Origin: Thiomonas bhubaneswarensis
GTDB taxonomy: Bacteria > Pseudomonadota > Gammaproteobacteria > Burkholderiales > Burkholderiaceae_C
Reading direction: 5' to 3'
DNA: 64,000 nucleotides
Assembly: GCF_001418255.1 (NCBI RefSeq)
Contig: NZ_LIPV01000010.1
Location: 1-64,000, forward strand
Shown: positions 42,561 through 52,730 of the stretch, piece by piece
Layout of the letters: every line of letters starts with the position of its first letter
How positions within the stretch are numbered: position 1 is the first letter of the stretch
Notes under the pieces: generated by a model
What the model was told of the DNA's origin: nothing
What the model saw: the letters and a program-made list of their open reading frames with translations, nothing else
The model's database searches: none
Position numbers and translations under genes: made by a program

Positions 42561-43571
42561 ATGGCTGCGAGCTATTCCACAACTTCCATGAACGCAAGGT
42601 CCAAGGTGCTCATCGGCGATCCCGGCGCAGGGCAGAAGCGCAAACACAACCCTCTGGGCGATCTGCTGTTTTCCGGCGCGGCCCGTCTTGCGGCCATCGT
42701 CACGCTGGCCACGCTGGTCGGCATCATCATCTCTCTGTTCATCGGCGCCTGGCCTGCGATCAAGGCCACGGGCCTGGGTTTTTTCACCAGTTCGACCTGG
42801 GATCCGACGAGCGATCAGTTCGGCGGGTTCTCCATGATTTACGGCACGTTGATCACCTCGATCATCGCCTTGCTGATCGCGGTGCCCGTGAGCTTCGGCA
42901 TCGCGCTGTTCCTCACTGAACTCTCCCCCATCTGGCTGCGGCGTCCTCTGGCCACCGCCATCGAGTTGCTCGCCGCCATTCCATCCATCGTTTACGGCAT
43001 GTGGGGCCTGCTGGTTTTCGCGCCGCTGCTGGCCCAGTATGTGCAGACGCCGCTGCAGAACCTGTTCGGCAATGTGCCTGGCGTCGGCTTCCTGTTCCAG
43101 GGCGCGCCGGTGGGCATCGGCCTGCTGTCGGCCGGGGTGATCCTGGCCATCATGATCATTCCCTTCATCGCGTCGGTGATGAAGGATGTGTTCGAGATCA
43201 CTCCGCCCATGCTCAAGGAATCGGCCTACGGCATCGGCTGCACGACCTGGGAAGTGGTGCGCAATGTGGTGCTGCCCTATACCAAGGCTGGCGTCATCGG
43301 CGGCATCATGCTGGGGTTGGGGCGCGCCCTGGGCGAGACCATGGCGGTGACCTTCATCGTGGGCAATACCAGCGCGTTCAGCTCCTCGCTGTTTGCACCG
43401 GCCAACACCATCACCTCGGTGCTCGCCAATGAATTCGCCGAGGCCGGGCCTCTGCATCAATCAGCCCTGTTCTACCTCGGACTGGTGCTGTTCTTCATCA
43501 CCTTTGTTGTGCTGGCGCTGTCCAAGCTGCTGCTGGCGCAACTGGCCAAAGGCGAAGGAACCCGCTCATGA
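42561..43571 (+). CDS. pstC: phosphate ABC transporter permease PstC (copy 2)
   Basis: A 336-residue PstC with a longer N-terminus than copy 1 and about six membrane spans. The EAA loop region reads [16 protein letters not shown], followed by [17 protein letters not shown]. The start at 42561 has GAAGGA upstream and lies after the hairpins; an ATG at 42501 would sit inside the second hairpin and is unlikely. It overlaps the next gene by 4 bp. Confidence 0.95.
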   Translation: MAASYSTTSMNARSKVLIGDPGAGQKRKHNPLGDLLFSGAARLAAIVTLATLVGIIISLFIGAWPAIKATGLGFFTSSTWDPTSDQFGGFSMIYGTLITSIIALLIAVPVSFGIALFLTELSPIWLRRPLATAIELLAAIPSIVYGMWGLLVFAPLLAQYVQTPLQNLFGNVPGVGFLFQGAPVGIGLLSAGVILAIMIIPFIASVMKDVFEITPPMLKESAYGIGCTTWEVVRNVVLPYTKAGVIGGIMLGLGRALGETMAVTFIVGNTSAFSSSLFAPANTITSVLANEFAEAGPLHQSALFYLGLVLFFITFVVLALSKLLLAQLAKGEGTRS

Positions 43572-44446
43572 ACGCAACGACTCTGGGCCAGACGGCCAAG
43601 GGCGACTTCCGCCAGCGTTACTTCGCGCGCCGCAAAACGACCAATATCGTCGTGCTGACCCTCTCGCTGGCGGCCATGGCCTTCGGCATGGTCTGGCTGC
43701 TCTGGATTCTGTTTTCCGTGCTGCAACTCGGCCTTAGCGGTCTGAGCGTGGCGACGTTCACGCAGATGACGCCGCCGCCGATGACCGAGGGCGGTCTGCT
43801 CAACGCCATTTACGGCTCGCTCGCCATGACCGCCGTGGGCACGCTGCTGGGCACGCCCCTGGGCATCATGGCCGGGGTCTATCTGTCGGAATATGGCGGA
43901 CGGGGCTGGCTGGCGCAGGTGACTCGCTTCATCAACGACATTCTGCTGGCGGCGCCTTCCATCATCATCGGCCTGTTTGTCTATGCGCTGATCGTGGCCA
44001 ACACCAAGACCTTCTCGGGCTGGGCGGGCTCGGTGGCGCTGGCGCTGCTGGTCGTGCCGGTGGTGGTGCGCACCACCGAAGACATGCTGCGGCTGGTGCC
44101 GGGTTCGCTGCGCGAAGCCGCCTATGCACTGGGCACGCCGAAGTGGAAGGTGATCTCCGCCGTCATCCTGCGCTCGGCGCGGGCAGGGGTGCTCACCGGC
44201 ATCATGCTCGCCGTGGCGCGCATTGCCGGTGAAACCGCGCCCCTGCTGTTCACCGCGCTGAACAACCAGTTCTTCAACATGGGGCTGTCGCAACCCATGG
44301 CCAACCTGCCGGTGACCATCTACAACTACGCGATGAGCCCCTATAGCAACTGGCAGAGCTTGGCCTGGGCCGGGGTGCTGATCATTACCTTCGGCGTGCT
44401 GGTCATCAACGTGACCGCACGCATCCTGATTCGTCAAAAACACTGA
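43568..44446 (+). CDS. pstA: phosphate ABC transporter permease PstA (copy 2)
   Basis: A 292-residue PstA with about six spans, the EAA loop [19 protein letters not shown] and the [14 protein letters not shown] segment. The ATG overlaps the pstC stop (ATGA). Ten bases separate it from pstB, so this is the set most tightly linked to the ATPase. Confidence 0.95.
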   Translation: MNATTLGQTAKGDFRQRYFARRKTTNIVVLTLSLAAMAFGMVWLLWILFSVLQLGLSGLSVATFTQMTPPPMTEGGLLNAIYGSLAMTAVGTLLGTPLGIMAGVYLSEYGGRGWLAQVTRFINDILLAAPSIIIGLFVYALIVANTKTFSGWAGSVALALLVVPVVVRTTEDMLRLVPGSLREAAYALGTPKWKVISAVILRSARAGVLTGIMLAVARIAGETAPLLFTALNNQFFNMGLSQPMANLPVTIYNYAMSPYSNWQSLAWAGVLIITFGVLVINVTARILIRQKH

Positions 44447-44456
44447 GAGGCCCAAC

Positions 44457-45239
44457 ATGAGCGCTGTCGCTGAAACCCCTCAGGCTCCGGCCTGCATGAC
44501 GGTCAAGAACCTGGACTTCTATTACGGCAAGTTCAAGGCGATCAAGAACGTCAACATGGAGATTGCCAAGAACAAGGTCACGGCCTTCATCGGGCCGTCG
44601 GGCTGTGGCAAATCCACCCTGCTGCGCATTTTCAACCGCATGTTCGAGCTCTACCCCGAGCAGCGGGCCGAGGGCGAAATTCTGCTCGATGGTCAGAACA
44701 TTCTGACGAGCAAGGAAGACGTGGCTTTGGTACGCGCCAAGATCGGCATGGTGTTCCAGAAGCCCACGCCGTTTCCGATGTCGATCTACGACAACATCGC
44801 CTTCGGCATCAAGCTGTACGAGAAGCTGCCCAAGTCGGAGCTCGACGACCGCGTGGAATGGGCGCTGACCAAGACCGCGCTGTGGGGCGAGGTGAAAGAC
44901 AAGCTGCAGCAAAGCGGCATGAGCCTGTCGGGCGGGCAGCAGCAGCGGCTGTGTATCGCTCGTGGCGTGGCGATCAAGCCCGAGGTGCTGCTGCTCGACG
45001 AGCCGACCTCCGCGCTCGATCCCATCTCCACGGCCAAGGTGGAGGAACTGGTGATCGAGCTCAAGCGCGATTACACCGTGGCTATCGTGACCCATAATAT
45101 GCAGCAGGCCGCGCGCGTGTCAGACTACACGGCTTATATGTACCTGGGCGAGCTCATCGAGTTCGGTGAGACCAATCAGATCTTCCTCAAGCCCAAAAAG
45201 CAGGAAACCGAGGACTACATCACCGGCCGCTTTGGCTGA
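44457..45239 (+). CDS. pstB: phosphate ABC transporter ATP-binding protein
   Basis: A 260-residue ABC ATPase with Walker [10 protein letters not shown], the segment [19 protein letters not shown] typical of PstB, signature LSGGQQQRL, and Walker [13 protein letters not shown]. It is the only pstB in the window, so it presumably powers both permease pairs. The C-terminus [19 protein letters not shown] is standard. Confidence 0.97.
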   Translation: MSAVAETPQAPACMTVKNLDFYYGKFKAIKNVNMEIAKNKVTAFIGPSGCGKSTLLRIFNRMFELYPEQRAEGEILLDGQNILTSKEDVALVRAKIGMVFQKPTPFPMSIYDNIAFGIKLYEKLPKSELDDRVEWALTKTALWGEVKDKLQQSGMSLSGGQQQRLCIARGVAIKPEVLLLDEPTSALDPISTAKVEELVIELKRDYTVAIVTHNMQQAARVSDYTAYMYLGELIEFGETNQIFLKPKKQETEDYITGRFG

Positions 45240-45253
45240 TCGGAGAGCACATC

Positions 45254-45958
45254 ATGGAAAAGCAGCATCTGTCGTCGCAGTTCGACGCTGAAATCAACGC
45301 CGTTTCCACCCGCGTGCTCGAGATGGGCGGGCAGGTCGAATCGCAGCTCGCGCAGGCCATCTACGCGCTGCGCCACCTCGACATCGAGGCCGCGCGCAAC
45401 GTGCTGCAGGTGGAAAAACGCGTGAACCAGATGGAAGTCGACATCGACGGCGACATCGCCCAAATCATCGCCAAGCGCCAGCCCACGGCACGCGACCTGC
45501 GCCTGCTGATGGCCATCTCCAAGACCATCGCCAATCTGGAACGCGCTGGTGACGAAGCCTCACGCATCGCCCGAATGGCACGCGACATCGTCGAGTCGGG
45601 CTCGTCGGTGGCCATCGGCATCTCCGATCTGCAGCACGCCTCGGATCTGGCGATCGATCAGCTGCGCAAATCGCTCGACGCCTTCGCGCGTCTCGATGAA
45701 AAGGCCGCTGTCGACATCGTCGAGACCGACCGCAGCATCGACGACGAGTTCGACGGCTTCACCCGCAAGGTCATCACCTATGTGATGGAAGACCCACGTG
45801 CCATCTCCACCATGCTCGACATGATGTTCGTGGCCAAGGCCATCGAGCGCATCGGCGACCATGCGAAGAGCATTGCCGAAGCCGTCATCTATATCGTGCG
45901 CGGCACCGATGTGCGTCACAACAAGGAAGCCTTCCGCGAGGTCGCCGGCTCGCTCTGA
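45254..45958 (+). CDS. phoU: phosphate signalling protein PhoU
   Basis: A 234-residue protein with two three-helix repeats, each carrying the PhoU metal-binding pattern E/DxxxD (RAGDEASRIARMA in the first, RIGDHAKSIAEAVIY in the second). PhoU links PstB activity to PhoR and keeps the regulon off when phosphate is plentiful. It is 14 bp after pstB and 45 bp before phoB. Confidence 0.96.
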   Translation: MEKQHLSSQFDAEINAVSTRVLEMGGQVESQLAQAIYALRHLDIEAARNVLQVEKRVNQMEVDIDGDIAQIIAKRQPTARDLRLLMAISKTIANLERAGDEASRIARMARDIVESGSSVAIGISDLQHASDLAIDQLRKSLDAFARLDEKAAVDIVETDRSIDDEFDGFTRKVITYVMEDPRAISTMLDMMFVAKAIERIGDHAKSIAEAVIYIVRGTDVRHNKEAFREVAGSL

Positions 45959-46003
45959 CCCCGGCCCCGGCCTCTTGCGCTTCCCTCTCCAGGGCATTGA
46001 ACC

Positions 46004-46738
46004 ATGAGCTTATCGAGCAACATCCTCATCGTCGAAGACGAGCCCGCGATTGCCGAATTGCTGTCCATGAATCTGCAGCATGCCGGACATTGCCCGATTC
46101 GCGCCGGCAGCGCAGAAGAGGCCTTGCGCGTCATCCGTGACGTGCTGCCCGATGTGTTGCTGATCGACTGGATGCTGCCCGGCATGTCGGGCGTGGCGCT
46201 GGCCCGCGCGCTGCGCGCGGATGCGCGCACCAAGGCCATCCCCATCATTCTGCTCACAGCCCGCAGCGAAGAGAGCGACAAGGTGCAGGGGCTGGACGCG
46301 GGGGCCGACGATTACATCACCAAGCCCTTCTCGCCCAAGGAACTGCTGGCGCGCATCCGCTCGGTGCTGCGCCGCCGGGCACCTCAACTCACCGATGAAC
46401 TGGTGCAGGTCGGGGGGCTGTCGGTCGATCCGTCGAGCCGTCGTGCGATGTTCAAAAAGCCCGGCGGCGATGCGGTCGAAATCCGCCTGGGCCCCACCGA
46501 GTTCAAGCTGCTGCACTATCTCATGGCCCACCCCGAGCGGGTGCACAGCCGTGGCGCGCTGCTCGACAAGGTCTGGGGCGACCATGTCTTCATCGAAGAG
46601 CGCACCGTGGATGTCCACATCAAGCGCCTGCGCGAGGCTCTGGCGCCGGTGCAGTGCGCCGAGATGGTGGAGACCGTGCGCGGCGCCGGCTATCGTTTCA
46701 CGGCGCAGACACGGGCCGTGCAGGCGTCGGCGGCCTGA
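46004..46738 (+). CDS. phoB: phosphate regulon response regulator PhoB
   Basis: A 244-residue OmpR-type regulator. The receiver domain has the acidic pocket VEDEPAI, the phospho-acceptor Asp in LLIDWMLPG, and the Lys in DDYITKPFSPKELLARI. The C-terminal winged helix (FKLLHYLMAHPERVHSRGALLDKVWG outlined, then RTVDVHIKRLRE) binds Pho boxes such as those at 38227 and 41303. It is followed by phoR after 143 bp. Confidence 0.95.
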   Translation: MSLSSNILIVEDEPAIAELLSMNLQHAGHCPIRAGSAEEALRVIRDVLPDVLLIDWMLPGMSGVALARALRADARTKAIPIILLTARSEESDKVQGLDAGADDYITKPFSPKELLARIRSVLRRRAPQLTDELVQVGGLSVDPSSRRAMFKKPGGDAVEIRLGPTEFKLLHYLMAHPERVHSRGALLDKVWGDHVFIEERTVDVHIKRLREALAPVQCAEMVETVRGAGYRFTAQTRAVQASAA

Positions 46739-46881
46739 GAGTCGGATCTGCGACTTGCCGAAAGCCGCTAGAACGGGTCCAAAGTGTGATTCATTATTGC
46801 TTCCGCTGCGAGCCTGATGGGCAGAACTGACGGCCGTAGCGGGCAGCGTTTTCCGAGAGCCGCTCTTGTGGCGCGGCATCC

Positions 46882-48243
46882 ATGATTTCCATTGTCTGGC
46901 GCGTTTCCACCATCCTGCTCCTAGCCCTGCTGGCCGCAGGCGTGGGTGCGTTGATCGACGGGTATCCAGGCGCAGCCGTTGCGGCGCTGTTGGTGCTCAT
47001 TGGCGTGGTGGTGCGCGACTCGCTGGCGCTGTCACGATTGATCCGCTGGCTCAGAGCGCCGGAGGTCTCGGCTGTACCCAAGGGCTCGGGGGCGTGGGGC
47101 GAAGTGTTTTACCGCGCTTCGCGACAGTTGCGCTTGTGGACGGGGCGCCTGAATCACGAGGAGTCGAAACTGCATCGGTTCATCGAGGCGCTGCAGGTTT
47201 CGCCCAACGGGGTGATGCTGCTCGATCAGAACAATCAGATCGACTGGTGCAACGCCACCGCGGCGCTGCACTTCGGCCTCGATGTCCAGCGCGATCTTCG
47301 CCAGCATGCCGTACACCTGATCCGCAACCCGGAATTCGTCGCCTATCTGCAGGCCGGGCATTTTCACGAGCCTCTGCACATGCACCGATCCGGCGCCCGC
47401 ACGCAGTTCACGCTCAGTGTGCAGATCTTTCCCTATGGCGATCAACAGAAACTGCTGCTGTCGCAGGACATCACCCAGTTGGAGCGCACCGAGGCGATGC
47501 GGCGCGACTTCGTCGCCAATGTCTCGCATGAAATCAAGACACCGCTCACCGTGTTGGGCGGTTTTGTCGAAACCCTGCGCGACGTGCCGATGGATGAGGC
47601 TCACCGCCTGAGAGTGCTGGACATGATGCTGACGCAGTCTGACCGCATGCGGCATCTGGTGGACGATCTGCTGGTGCTGGCCAGGCTGGAGGGCGATCCG
47701 TATCCGCCGCCCGAGGATGTCATCGACATGAAGTCGATGATGGCGCAATACCAGAACGAGGCTCAGGCGCTGTCCAACGGCCGACACCAGATCAGGTTGG
47801 AAGTGAGCACCGACTCCCGGGTGCGCGGCAGCCCGCAGGAGCTGCATTCGGCGCTGTCCAATTTGGTGAGCAATGCCGTGCGCTATACGCCCGACGGGGG
47901 CTCCATCACCCTGGCATGGGATGCGGTCTTCGTCGACGGTCAGCCGAGTTACGCCGAGTTCAGCGTGACGGATACCGGCATCGGCATCGCGGCAGAGCAT
48001 ATCCCGCGCCTGACCGAGCGCTTCTACCGAGTGGATCGCGGACGTTCGCGTGCTTCGGGCGGCACCGGGCTTGGTCTGGCCATCGCCAAACACGTGCTGC
48101 TGCGCCATCAGGCCGAACTGCTGGTTCACAGCACGCCGGGCAAGGGCAGCCGCTTCGTGGTGCGCTTTCCCGCCGCGCGCGTGGTGCCGTCCGATGCGGC
48201 GCATGCCGCAAGCGTCGTCGAGGACAAGCGCGAAGCGGCCTGA
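46882..48243 (+). CDS. phoR: phosphate regulon sensor histidine kinase PhoR
   Basis: A 453-residue membrane kinase with two close hydrophobic segments (about residues 5-50), a PAS-like domain (LDQNNQIDWCNATAALHFG), the H box NVSHEIKTPLTVLGGF and the ATPase motifs NAVRYTPDGG, DTGIGI and GTGLGLAI. As in E. coli PhoR it lacks a large periplasmic sensor and probably reads phosphate through PstB/PhoU. It is convergent with ppk. Confidence 0.94.
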   Translation: MISIVWRVSTILLLALLAAGVGALIDGYPGAAVAALLVLIGVVVRDSLALSRLIRWLRAPEVSAVPKGSGAWGEVFYRASRQLRLWTGRLNHEESKLHRFIEALQVSPNGVMLLDQNNQIDWCNATAALHFGLDVQRDLRQHAVHLIRNPEFVAYLQAGHFHEPLHMHRSGARTQFTLSVQIFPYGDQQKLLLSQDITQLERTEAMRRDFVANVSHEIKTPLTVLGGFVETLRDVPMDEAHRLRVLDMMLTQSDRMRHLVDDLLVLARLEGDPYPPPEDVIDMKSMMAQYQNEAQALSNGRHQIRLEVSTDSRVRGSPQELHSALSNLVSNAVRYTPDGGSITLAWDAVFVDGQPSYAEFSVTDTGIGIAAEHIPRLTERFYRVDRGRSRASGGTGLGLAIAKHVLLRHQAELLVHSTPGKGSRFVVRFPAARVVPSDAAHAASVVEDKREAA

Positions 48244-48281
48244 TCGACCCGGCGGGCGCAACGGCCGCTTTCAGGCTGCCG

Positions 48282-50372
48282 CTATTGCTTGCGCTCCAGC
48301 CGCGAGTGCATCAACACCTGATGGCAGCTCAGTCGGCTGCGCGAGCCGCGCGGACGGTGGTAGTTGCCGTCGCTGTCCATCTCCCAGGCATTGCCCGGAT
48401 GCTGCCACTGCACGCGCAGGCCTTCGCGGATGACCTGGGCCTTGATCTTGTTGTCGAGCAGCGGTACGGCGATTTCGACCCGGCGCAGCAGATTGCGCTC
48501 CATCCAGTCGGCCGAGGAAATATAGACCTCGGCTTCGCCGCCGTTGTGGAAGTAGAACACCCGTGAATGTTCGAGGAATCGGCCTATGGTCGAGCGCACC
48601 CGGATGTTGTCGGACAGTCCCTCGACGCCAGGGCGCAGCATGCACGCGCCACGTACCAGCAGCCGGATCTCCACTCCGGCCTGCGAGGCGGCGTAGAGCG
48701 CCTCGATGACCGTGGGTTCGAGCAGAGCGTTGACTCGTGCCCAGACGCGCGCCGGCTTGCCGCTGCGGGCATGGTCGGCCTCGCGGGCGATGGCGGCCAG
48801 CACATTGGCGTGCAGGGTGAAGGGCGACTGCCACAACCGTTTGAGCTCCTGCACCTGGCTGGAGCCCGTGATCTGCAGGAACACGCGGCGTGCGTCTTCG
48901 CAGATTTCGGGGTTGGCCGTCATGAGGCCGAAGTCGGTATAGAGCCGCGCGGTGCGGGCGTGGTAGTTGCCCGTGCCGAGGTGCGCGTACATGCGCAGCA
49001 TCTTGCGACCGCTGTCCTCGGCGGTTTCGCGTCTGACGATGAGCAGCATCTTGGCGTGGCACTTGAAGCCGACCACGCCGAAGACCACGTGCGCGCCTGC
49101 GGCTTCCAGCCGCGACGACCAGTTGATATTCGTCTCCTCGTCCAGCCGGGCCATCAGTTCCAGTACCACGGTGACTTCCTTGCCGTTGCGCGCCGCCTCG
49201 ATCAGGGCGTCCATCAGTTCGGAGTTGCCGCCGGTGCGGTAGATGGTCTGCTTGATGGCGACCACCGAAGGATCGCGCGCGGCCGTCTTCACCAGATCGA
49301 CCACGGGCGCGAAGGCATCGTAAGGGTGGTGCAGCAACAGATCGCGCTCGCGGATGCGGTCGAAGATTTCGGCGTCGACCCCCGGCCAGTTTCGAGGAAG
49401 GGCGGGCAGGTAGGGGCTGAACAGCAGTTGCGGCTCGTTGACCTGATCGAGGATTTCCTGCAGCCGTACCAGATTCACCGGGCCATCGACGCGGTAACAG
49501 TCTTGCGGCAGGATATTGTTTTCGCGCAGCAGACGCTCGATCACCTCGTGCGGACAGTCGGCGGCGACTTCGAGCCGCACCGCATCGCCGAAATGCCGGG
49601 CGCGCAGTTCGCCCTGCAGGGCAGCACGCAGATTGGTGATGTCGTCGTCGTCGATGAACAGCTCGCTGTTGCGCGTGACGCGAAACTGATGCACGCCGCG
49701 CACCTCCAGTCCCGGAAACAGTTGCCCGGCGAAAGCCTGCATGCACGAGGACAGCAGCATGAAGCCGTAGCGCGCGTCGCACAACTCCGGCGGCATGGGC
49801 ACGATGCGCGGCAGCGTGCGCGGGGTCTGCACCACGCCCAGCTCGATATTGCGGCCGAAGGCGTCAGTACCTTCGAGCTGCACGGCGAACACCAGATTCT
49901 TGTTGATGACGCGGGGGAAGGGGTGCGCTGGGTCGAGGCCGATGGGCGTGAGCAGGGGCGAGACCTCGGTCTCGAAATAATGCTGCGCCCAGGCGCGCTG
50001 CGCCTCGGTCCAGTCGGGCAGGCGATACAGGCGGATGCCCTGTTTGTCGAGCGCGGGCAGCACGGCCTGCTGCAGCACGCGGTACTGGTCGGCAATCAGG
50101 GCGTGCGCCCGTACGGAGATCTCGGCCAGCGCGTCGCTGACCTGCATGCCGTCGGGCGTGCGCGAGCCCGGATCGGCTTCCAGCATGTCTTGCAGCGTGG
50201 CGACGCGGGTCTCGAAGAACTCGTCCATATTGCTCGACACGATGCTGAGAAAACGCAGCCGTTCGAGCAGGGGGTTGGTGTCGTCCAGCGCCTGAAACAG
50301 CACGCGGCGATTGAATTCGAGGGTGCCCAGCTCACGGTTGAGCAGGCGGGGGGCGATGTCGGTTTGGGACAT
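48282..50372 (-). CDS. ppk: polyphosphate kinase 1
   Basis: PPK1 makes polyphosphate from ATP. The 696-residue protein starts with the conserved LLNRELGTLEFNRRVL segment, has the middle domain with ANKNxLFAVQ-like INKNLVFAVQ, and the phospho-histidine region HLGTGNYHARTARLYTDFGL. All four domains are present and the length matches E. coli PPK (688). The start at 50372 begins MSQTDIAPRLL; an upstream Met at 50420 adds unconserved residues. It is divergent from ppx. Confidence 0.95.
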   Translation of the reverse strand: MSQTDIAPRLLNRELGTLEFNRRVLFQALDDTNPLLERLRFLSIVSSNMDEFFETRVATLQDMLEADPGSRTPDGMQVSDALAEISVRAHALIADQYRVLQQAVLPALDKQGIRLYRLPDWTEAQRAWAQHYFETEVSPLLTPIGLDPAHPFPRVINKNLVFAVQLEGTDAFGRNIELGVVQTPRTLPRIVPMPPELCDARYGFMLLSSCMQAFAGQLFPGLEVRGVHQFRVTRNSELFIDDDDITNLRAALQGELRARHFGDAVRLEVAADCPHEVIERLLRENNILPQDCYRVDGPVNLVRLQEILDQVNEPQLLFSPYLPALPRNWPGVDAEIFDRIRERDLLLHHPYDAFAPVVDLVKTAARDPSVVAIKQTIYRTGGNSELMDALIEAARNGKEVTVVLELMARLDEETNINWSSRLEAAGAHVVFGVVGFKCHAKMLLIVRRETAEDSGRKMLRMYAHLGTGNYHARTARLYTDFGLMTANPEICEDARRVFLQITGSSQVQELKRLWQSPFTLHANVLAAIAREADHARSGKPARVWARVNALLEPTVIEALYAASQAGVEIRLLVRGACMLRPGVEGLSDNIRVRSTIGRFLEHSRVFYFHNGGEAEVYISSADWMERNLLRRVEIAVPLLDNKIKAQVIREGLRVQWQHPGNAWEMDSDGNYHRPRGSRSRLSCHQVLMHSRLERKQ

Positions 50373-50474
50373 GAAGATAGGAACGGAAAGCCAGACGGCA
50401 TTTTGCCAGCGCCGCGACAAATCCGAGCGAGAATGACAGCATCCGATGAATTCTTGATGACAAGCTTCAACAAG

Positions 50475-50492
50475 TCGTCATCAAACTGACGT
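50475..50492 (+). promoter_or_regulatory. candidate Pho box between ppk and ppx
   Basis: TCGTCAT-CAAA-CTGACGT has two half-sites in 11-bp register, each 5 of 7 against the Pho consensus. It overlaps an inverted repeat TTGATGAC (50454-50461)/GTCATCAA (50477-50484). The match is modest and the spacing to ppx is very short (12 bp), so it may equally be another operator. Confidence 0.3.
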
Positions 50493-50503
50493 TCAATGCG
50501 CCT

Positions 50504-52039
50504 ATGCCCACTTTGATGAACCAGCATCTCGCCGCGGTCGATCTCGGCTCGAACAGTTTCCGCATGCTCATCGGCAGAGCACAGGACAGCGCCGCGGGGG
50601 TGCAGATCTACGCCATCGACTCGCTGCGCGAGCCTGTGCGTCTGGCCGCAGGGCTCGACGACAAGAAATACCTCTCCGAAGCAGCGCAGCAGATCGCGCT
50701 GCAAACGCTGCAGCGCTTTGGCGAGCGCCTGCGCCAGTTTCATCCCGACCGCGTTCGCGCCGTGGCCACCAACACGGTGCGCGTGGCCAAGAATGCGCCG
50801 CAGTTCCTGCAACGCGCGCAGGCGGCACTGGGCTTTCCGATCGAGGTCATTGCCGGGCGGGAGGAGGCGCGGCTGGTCTATATCGGCGCGGCGCATTCGG
50901 TCTCGGTGGTGCAGGGCAAGCGGCTGGTGGTCGACATCGGCGGCGGCTCCACCGAATTCATCATCGGCCAGGGCTATGAACCGGGCATGATGGAGTCGCT
51001 CTACATCGGCTGCGTGTCGATGAGCCAGCGGTTCTTCCCCGGCAATCAGGTCGACGAAACCACCATGCGCGCGGCCGAGATCGCGGCCCGCAAGGAGATC
51101 CAGATCATCGCCGCCGATTTCAAGCGCAACGGCTGGAATCATGCCGTGGGGTCGAGCGGTACGGCGCGTGCGCTCGCCGACATGATCGCTGGCAGTGGCT
51201 TGAACCCGCCCGACCAGCCGGGCGACATCACCCTGCAGGGCTTGCGCGAACTGCGCCGGGCTTTCGTGCGGGCCGGCAACCTCAACAAGTTGCGCATGGA
51301 GGGTCTCAAGCCCGACCGCGTGCCGGTGGCCGCCGGCGGGCTGGCCATCATGCTGGGCGTCTTCGAGGAGCTGGGCATCCAGCACATGGAAGTCACCGAT
51401 GCAGCGCTGCGCCTGGGCGTGCTCTACGACCTGCTCGGGCGCGAGCAATCGCAGGACATGCGCGAGGTCACGGCGCTGCAATTCATCCAGCGCTACGGCG
51501 CCGATCCGCAGCAGGCGCAGCGCGTGAGCGAATTGGCGCTGCAGCTCTACAGGCAACTGCGCCCGGATGCCTCGGAAGGGGAACAGCGCCTGCTGCGCTG
51601 GGCAGGGCAACTGCACGAGATCGGCTTGTCCATTTCGCACAGCGCGTATCACAAGCACTCGGCCTACATCGCCGCCAATGCCGACATGCCGGGGTTCTCG
51701 CGCGGCGAGCAGGCTGCGCTGGCGCAGCTGGTGCTGGCGCATACCGGCAAGCTCAAAAAACTCAGCGCCACCGATCTGGAAAGTCTCGATCTCGACGCCG
51801 TCATGGCGCTGCGGCTGGCCGTCATCCTGGCGCGCAATCGCACCGCGGTCGACCTCGACGGCCTGCGACTGCGCTACCACCCCACGGGCGTGAGCCTGCC
51901 GGGGCTGCGCCCCGCGCTCGACATCGTCGCGCCCGAGCCTTGGCTGAAAGCCAACCCGCTGACCGAATATAGCCTGCGCCAGGAGGCGGCCGAATGGGCG
52001 CGGCTGAACTGGAACGTCGCGTTACACAGTCTGACTTGA
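50504..52039 (+). CDS. ppx: exopolyphosphatase / guanosine pentaphosphate phosphatase family
   Basis: A 511-residue Ppx/GppA protein with the ASKHA-fold motifs AAVDLGSNSFRMLIG near the N-terminus and VVDIGGGSTEFIIG (about residues 143-157), plus a C-terminal HD-like helical domain. It releases phosphate from polyphosphate ends. The divergent arrangement with ppk lets both sides of polyphosphate turnover share one control region. A start at 50516 (MNQHL) is also possible. GppA activity cannot be excluded. Confidence 0.93.
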   Translation: MPTLMNQHLAAVDLGSNSFRMLIGRAQDSAAGVQIYAIDSLREPVRLAAGLDDKKYLSEAAQQIALQTLQRFGERLRQFHPDRVRAVATNTVRVAKNAPQFLQRAQAALGFPIEVIAGREEARLVYIGAAHSVSVVQGKRLVVDIGGGSTEFIIGQGYEPGMMESLYIGCVSMSQRFFPGNQVDETTMRAAEIAARKEIQIIAADFKRNGWNHAVGSSGTARALADMIAGSGLNPPDQPGDITLQGLRELRRAFVRAGNLNKLRMEGLKPDRVPVAAGGLAIMLGVFEELGIQHMEVTDAALRLGVLYDLLGREQSQDMREVTALQFIQRYGADPQQAQRVSELALQLYRQLRPDASEGEQRLLRWAGQLHEIGLSISHSAYHKHSAYIAANADMPGFSRGEQAALAQLVLAHTGKLKKLSATDLESLDLDAVMALRLAVILARNRTAVDLDGLRLRYHPTGVSLPGLRPALDIVAPEPWLKANPLTEYSLRQEAAEWARLNWNVALHSLT

Positions 52040-52109
52040 TGGTCTAGCGGGCGCAGCCTATGGTTTGTACCGACGCCTTACCAGCGGTACAGGACGGTTC
52101 AAGGAGCCC

Positions 52110-52730
52110 ATGATGCACATCATCCTGACACGACATGGTGAGGTCGAAGGCATCCGCCCCGAGCGGTTTCGCGGGCGCATGGAACTCGAACTCACCGCGC
52201 ACGGACGCCAGCAGGCCAAGGCCGTGGCGCATCGCATAGCGGCCGAATTCGCGCCGCAAGCCGTCTACACCAGCCCGATGGGGCGCTGCCGCGATACCGG
52301 CGCCGAAATCGCGTCGGCCTGCGGCCTGAGCGCACAGGTGCTCGAAGGCGTGAATGATCTCGACTACGGCGCCTGGCAATGGAAAACCCACGACGAAGTG
52401 CAGTCGTCGCACCCGCAGGACTACGCGCTGTGGAAAGCCGCGTCGCAGTGGGTGCGTTTTCCCGACGGTGAATCGCTGCAGGATCTGGCATTGCGAACGG
52501 CCGACGCGCTGCGCACCCTGATGCAGCGGCATGCCGATCACACGGTGGTGCTGGTCGGGCATGACAGCGTCAACCGCGCCTTGCTGTTGCAAGCGCTCGA
52601 TCTGCCACTCTCGGCTTATTGGCGCATCACCCAACATCCGTGCTGCCTCAACAGGTTCGAGGTGGACGCGCACGGCAAGGTGGTACTGCATTGTGTCAAC
52701 GACACGTCGCATTTGAGGGAACTCGCATGA
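52110..52730 (+). CDS. histidine phosphatase (phosphoglycerate mutase-like) family protein
   Basis: A 206-residue protein with the RHG catalytic motif LTRHGEVEG, the second-half HDSVNRALL histidine, and the acidic segment LDYGAWQWKTHDEV typical of the histidine phosphatase family (CobC/GpmB-like). The substrate is not predictable. The ATG at 52110 has AAGGAG upstream. Its stop overlaps the HIT gene (ATGA). Confidence 0.85.
   Translation: MMHIILTRHGEVEGIRPERFRGRMELELTAHGRQQAKAVAHRIAAEFAPQAVYTSPMGRCRDTGAEIASACGLSAQVLEGVNDLDYGAWQWKTHDEVQSSHPQDYALWKAASQWVRFPDGESLQDLALRTADALRTLMQRHADHTVVLVGHDSVNRALLLQALDLPLSAYWRITQHPCCLNRFEVDAHGKVVLHCVNDTSHLRELA

Noticed and set aside
48567-50489. 640-codon open frame on the plus strand opposite ppk
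   Set aside because: It covers the ppk gene in antisense, has no ribosome site and no family pattern. ppk is complete with all its motifs.
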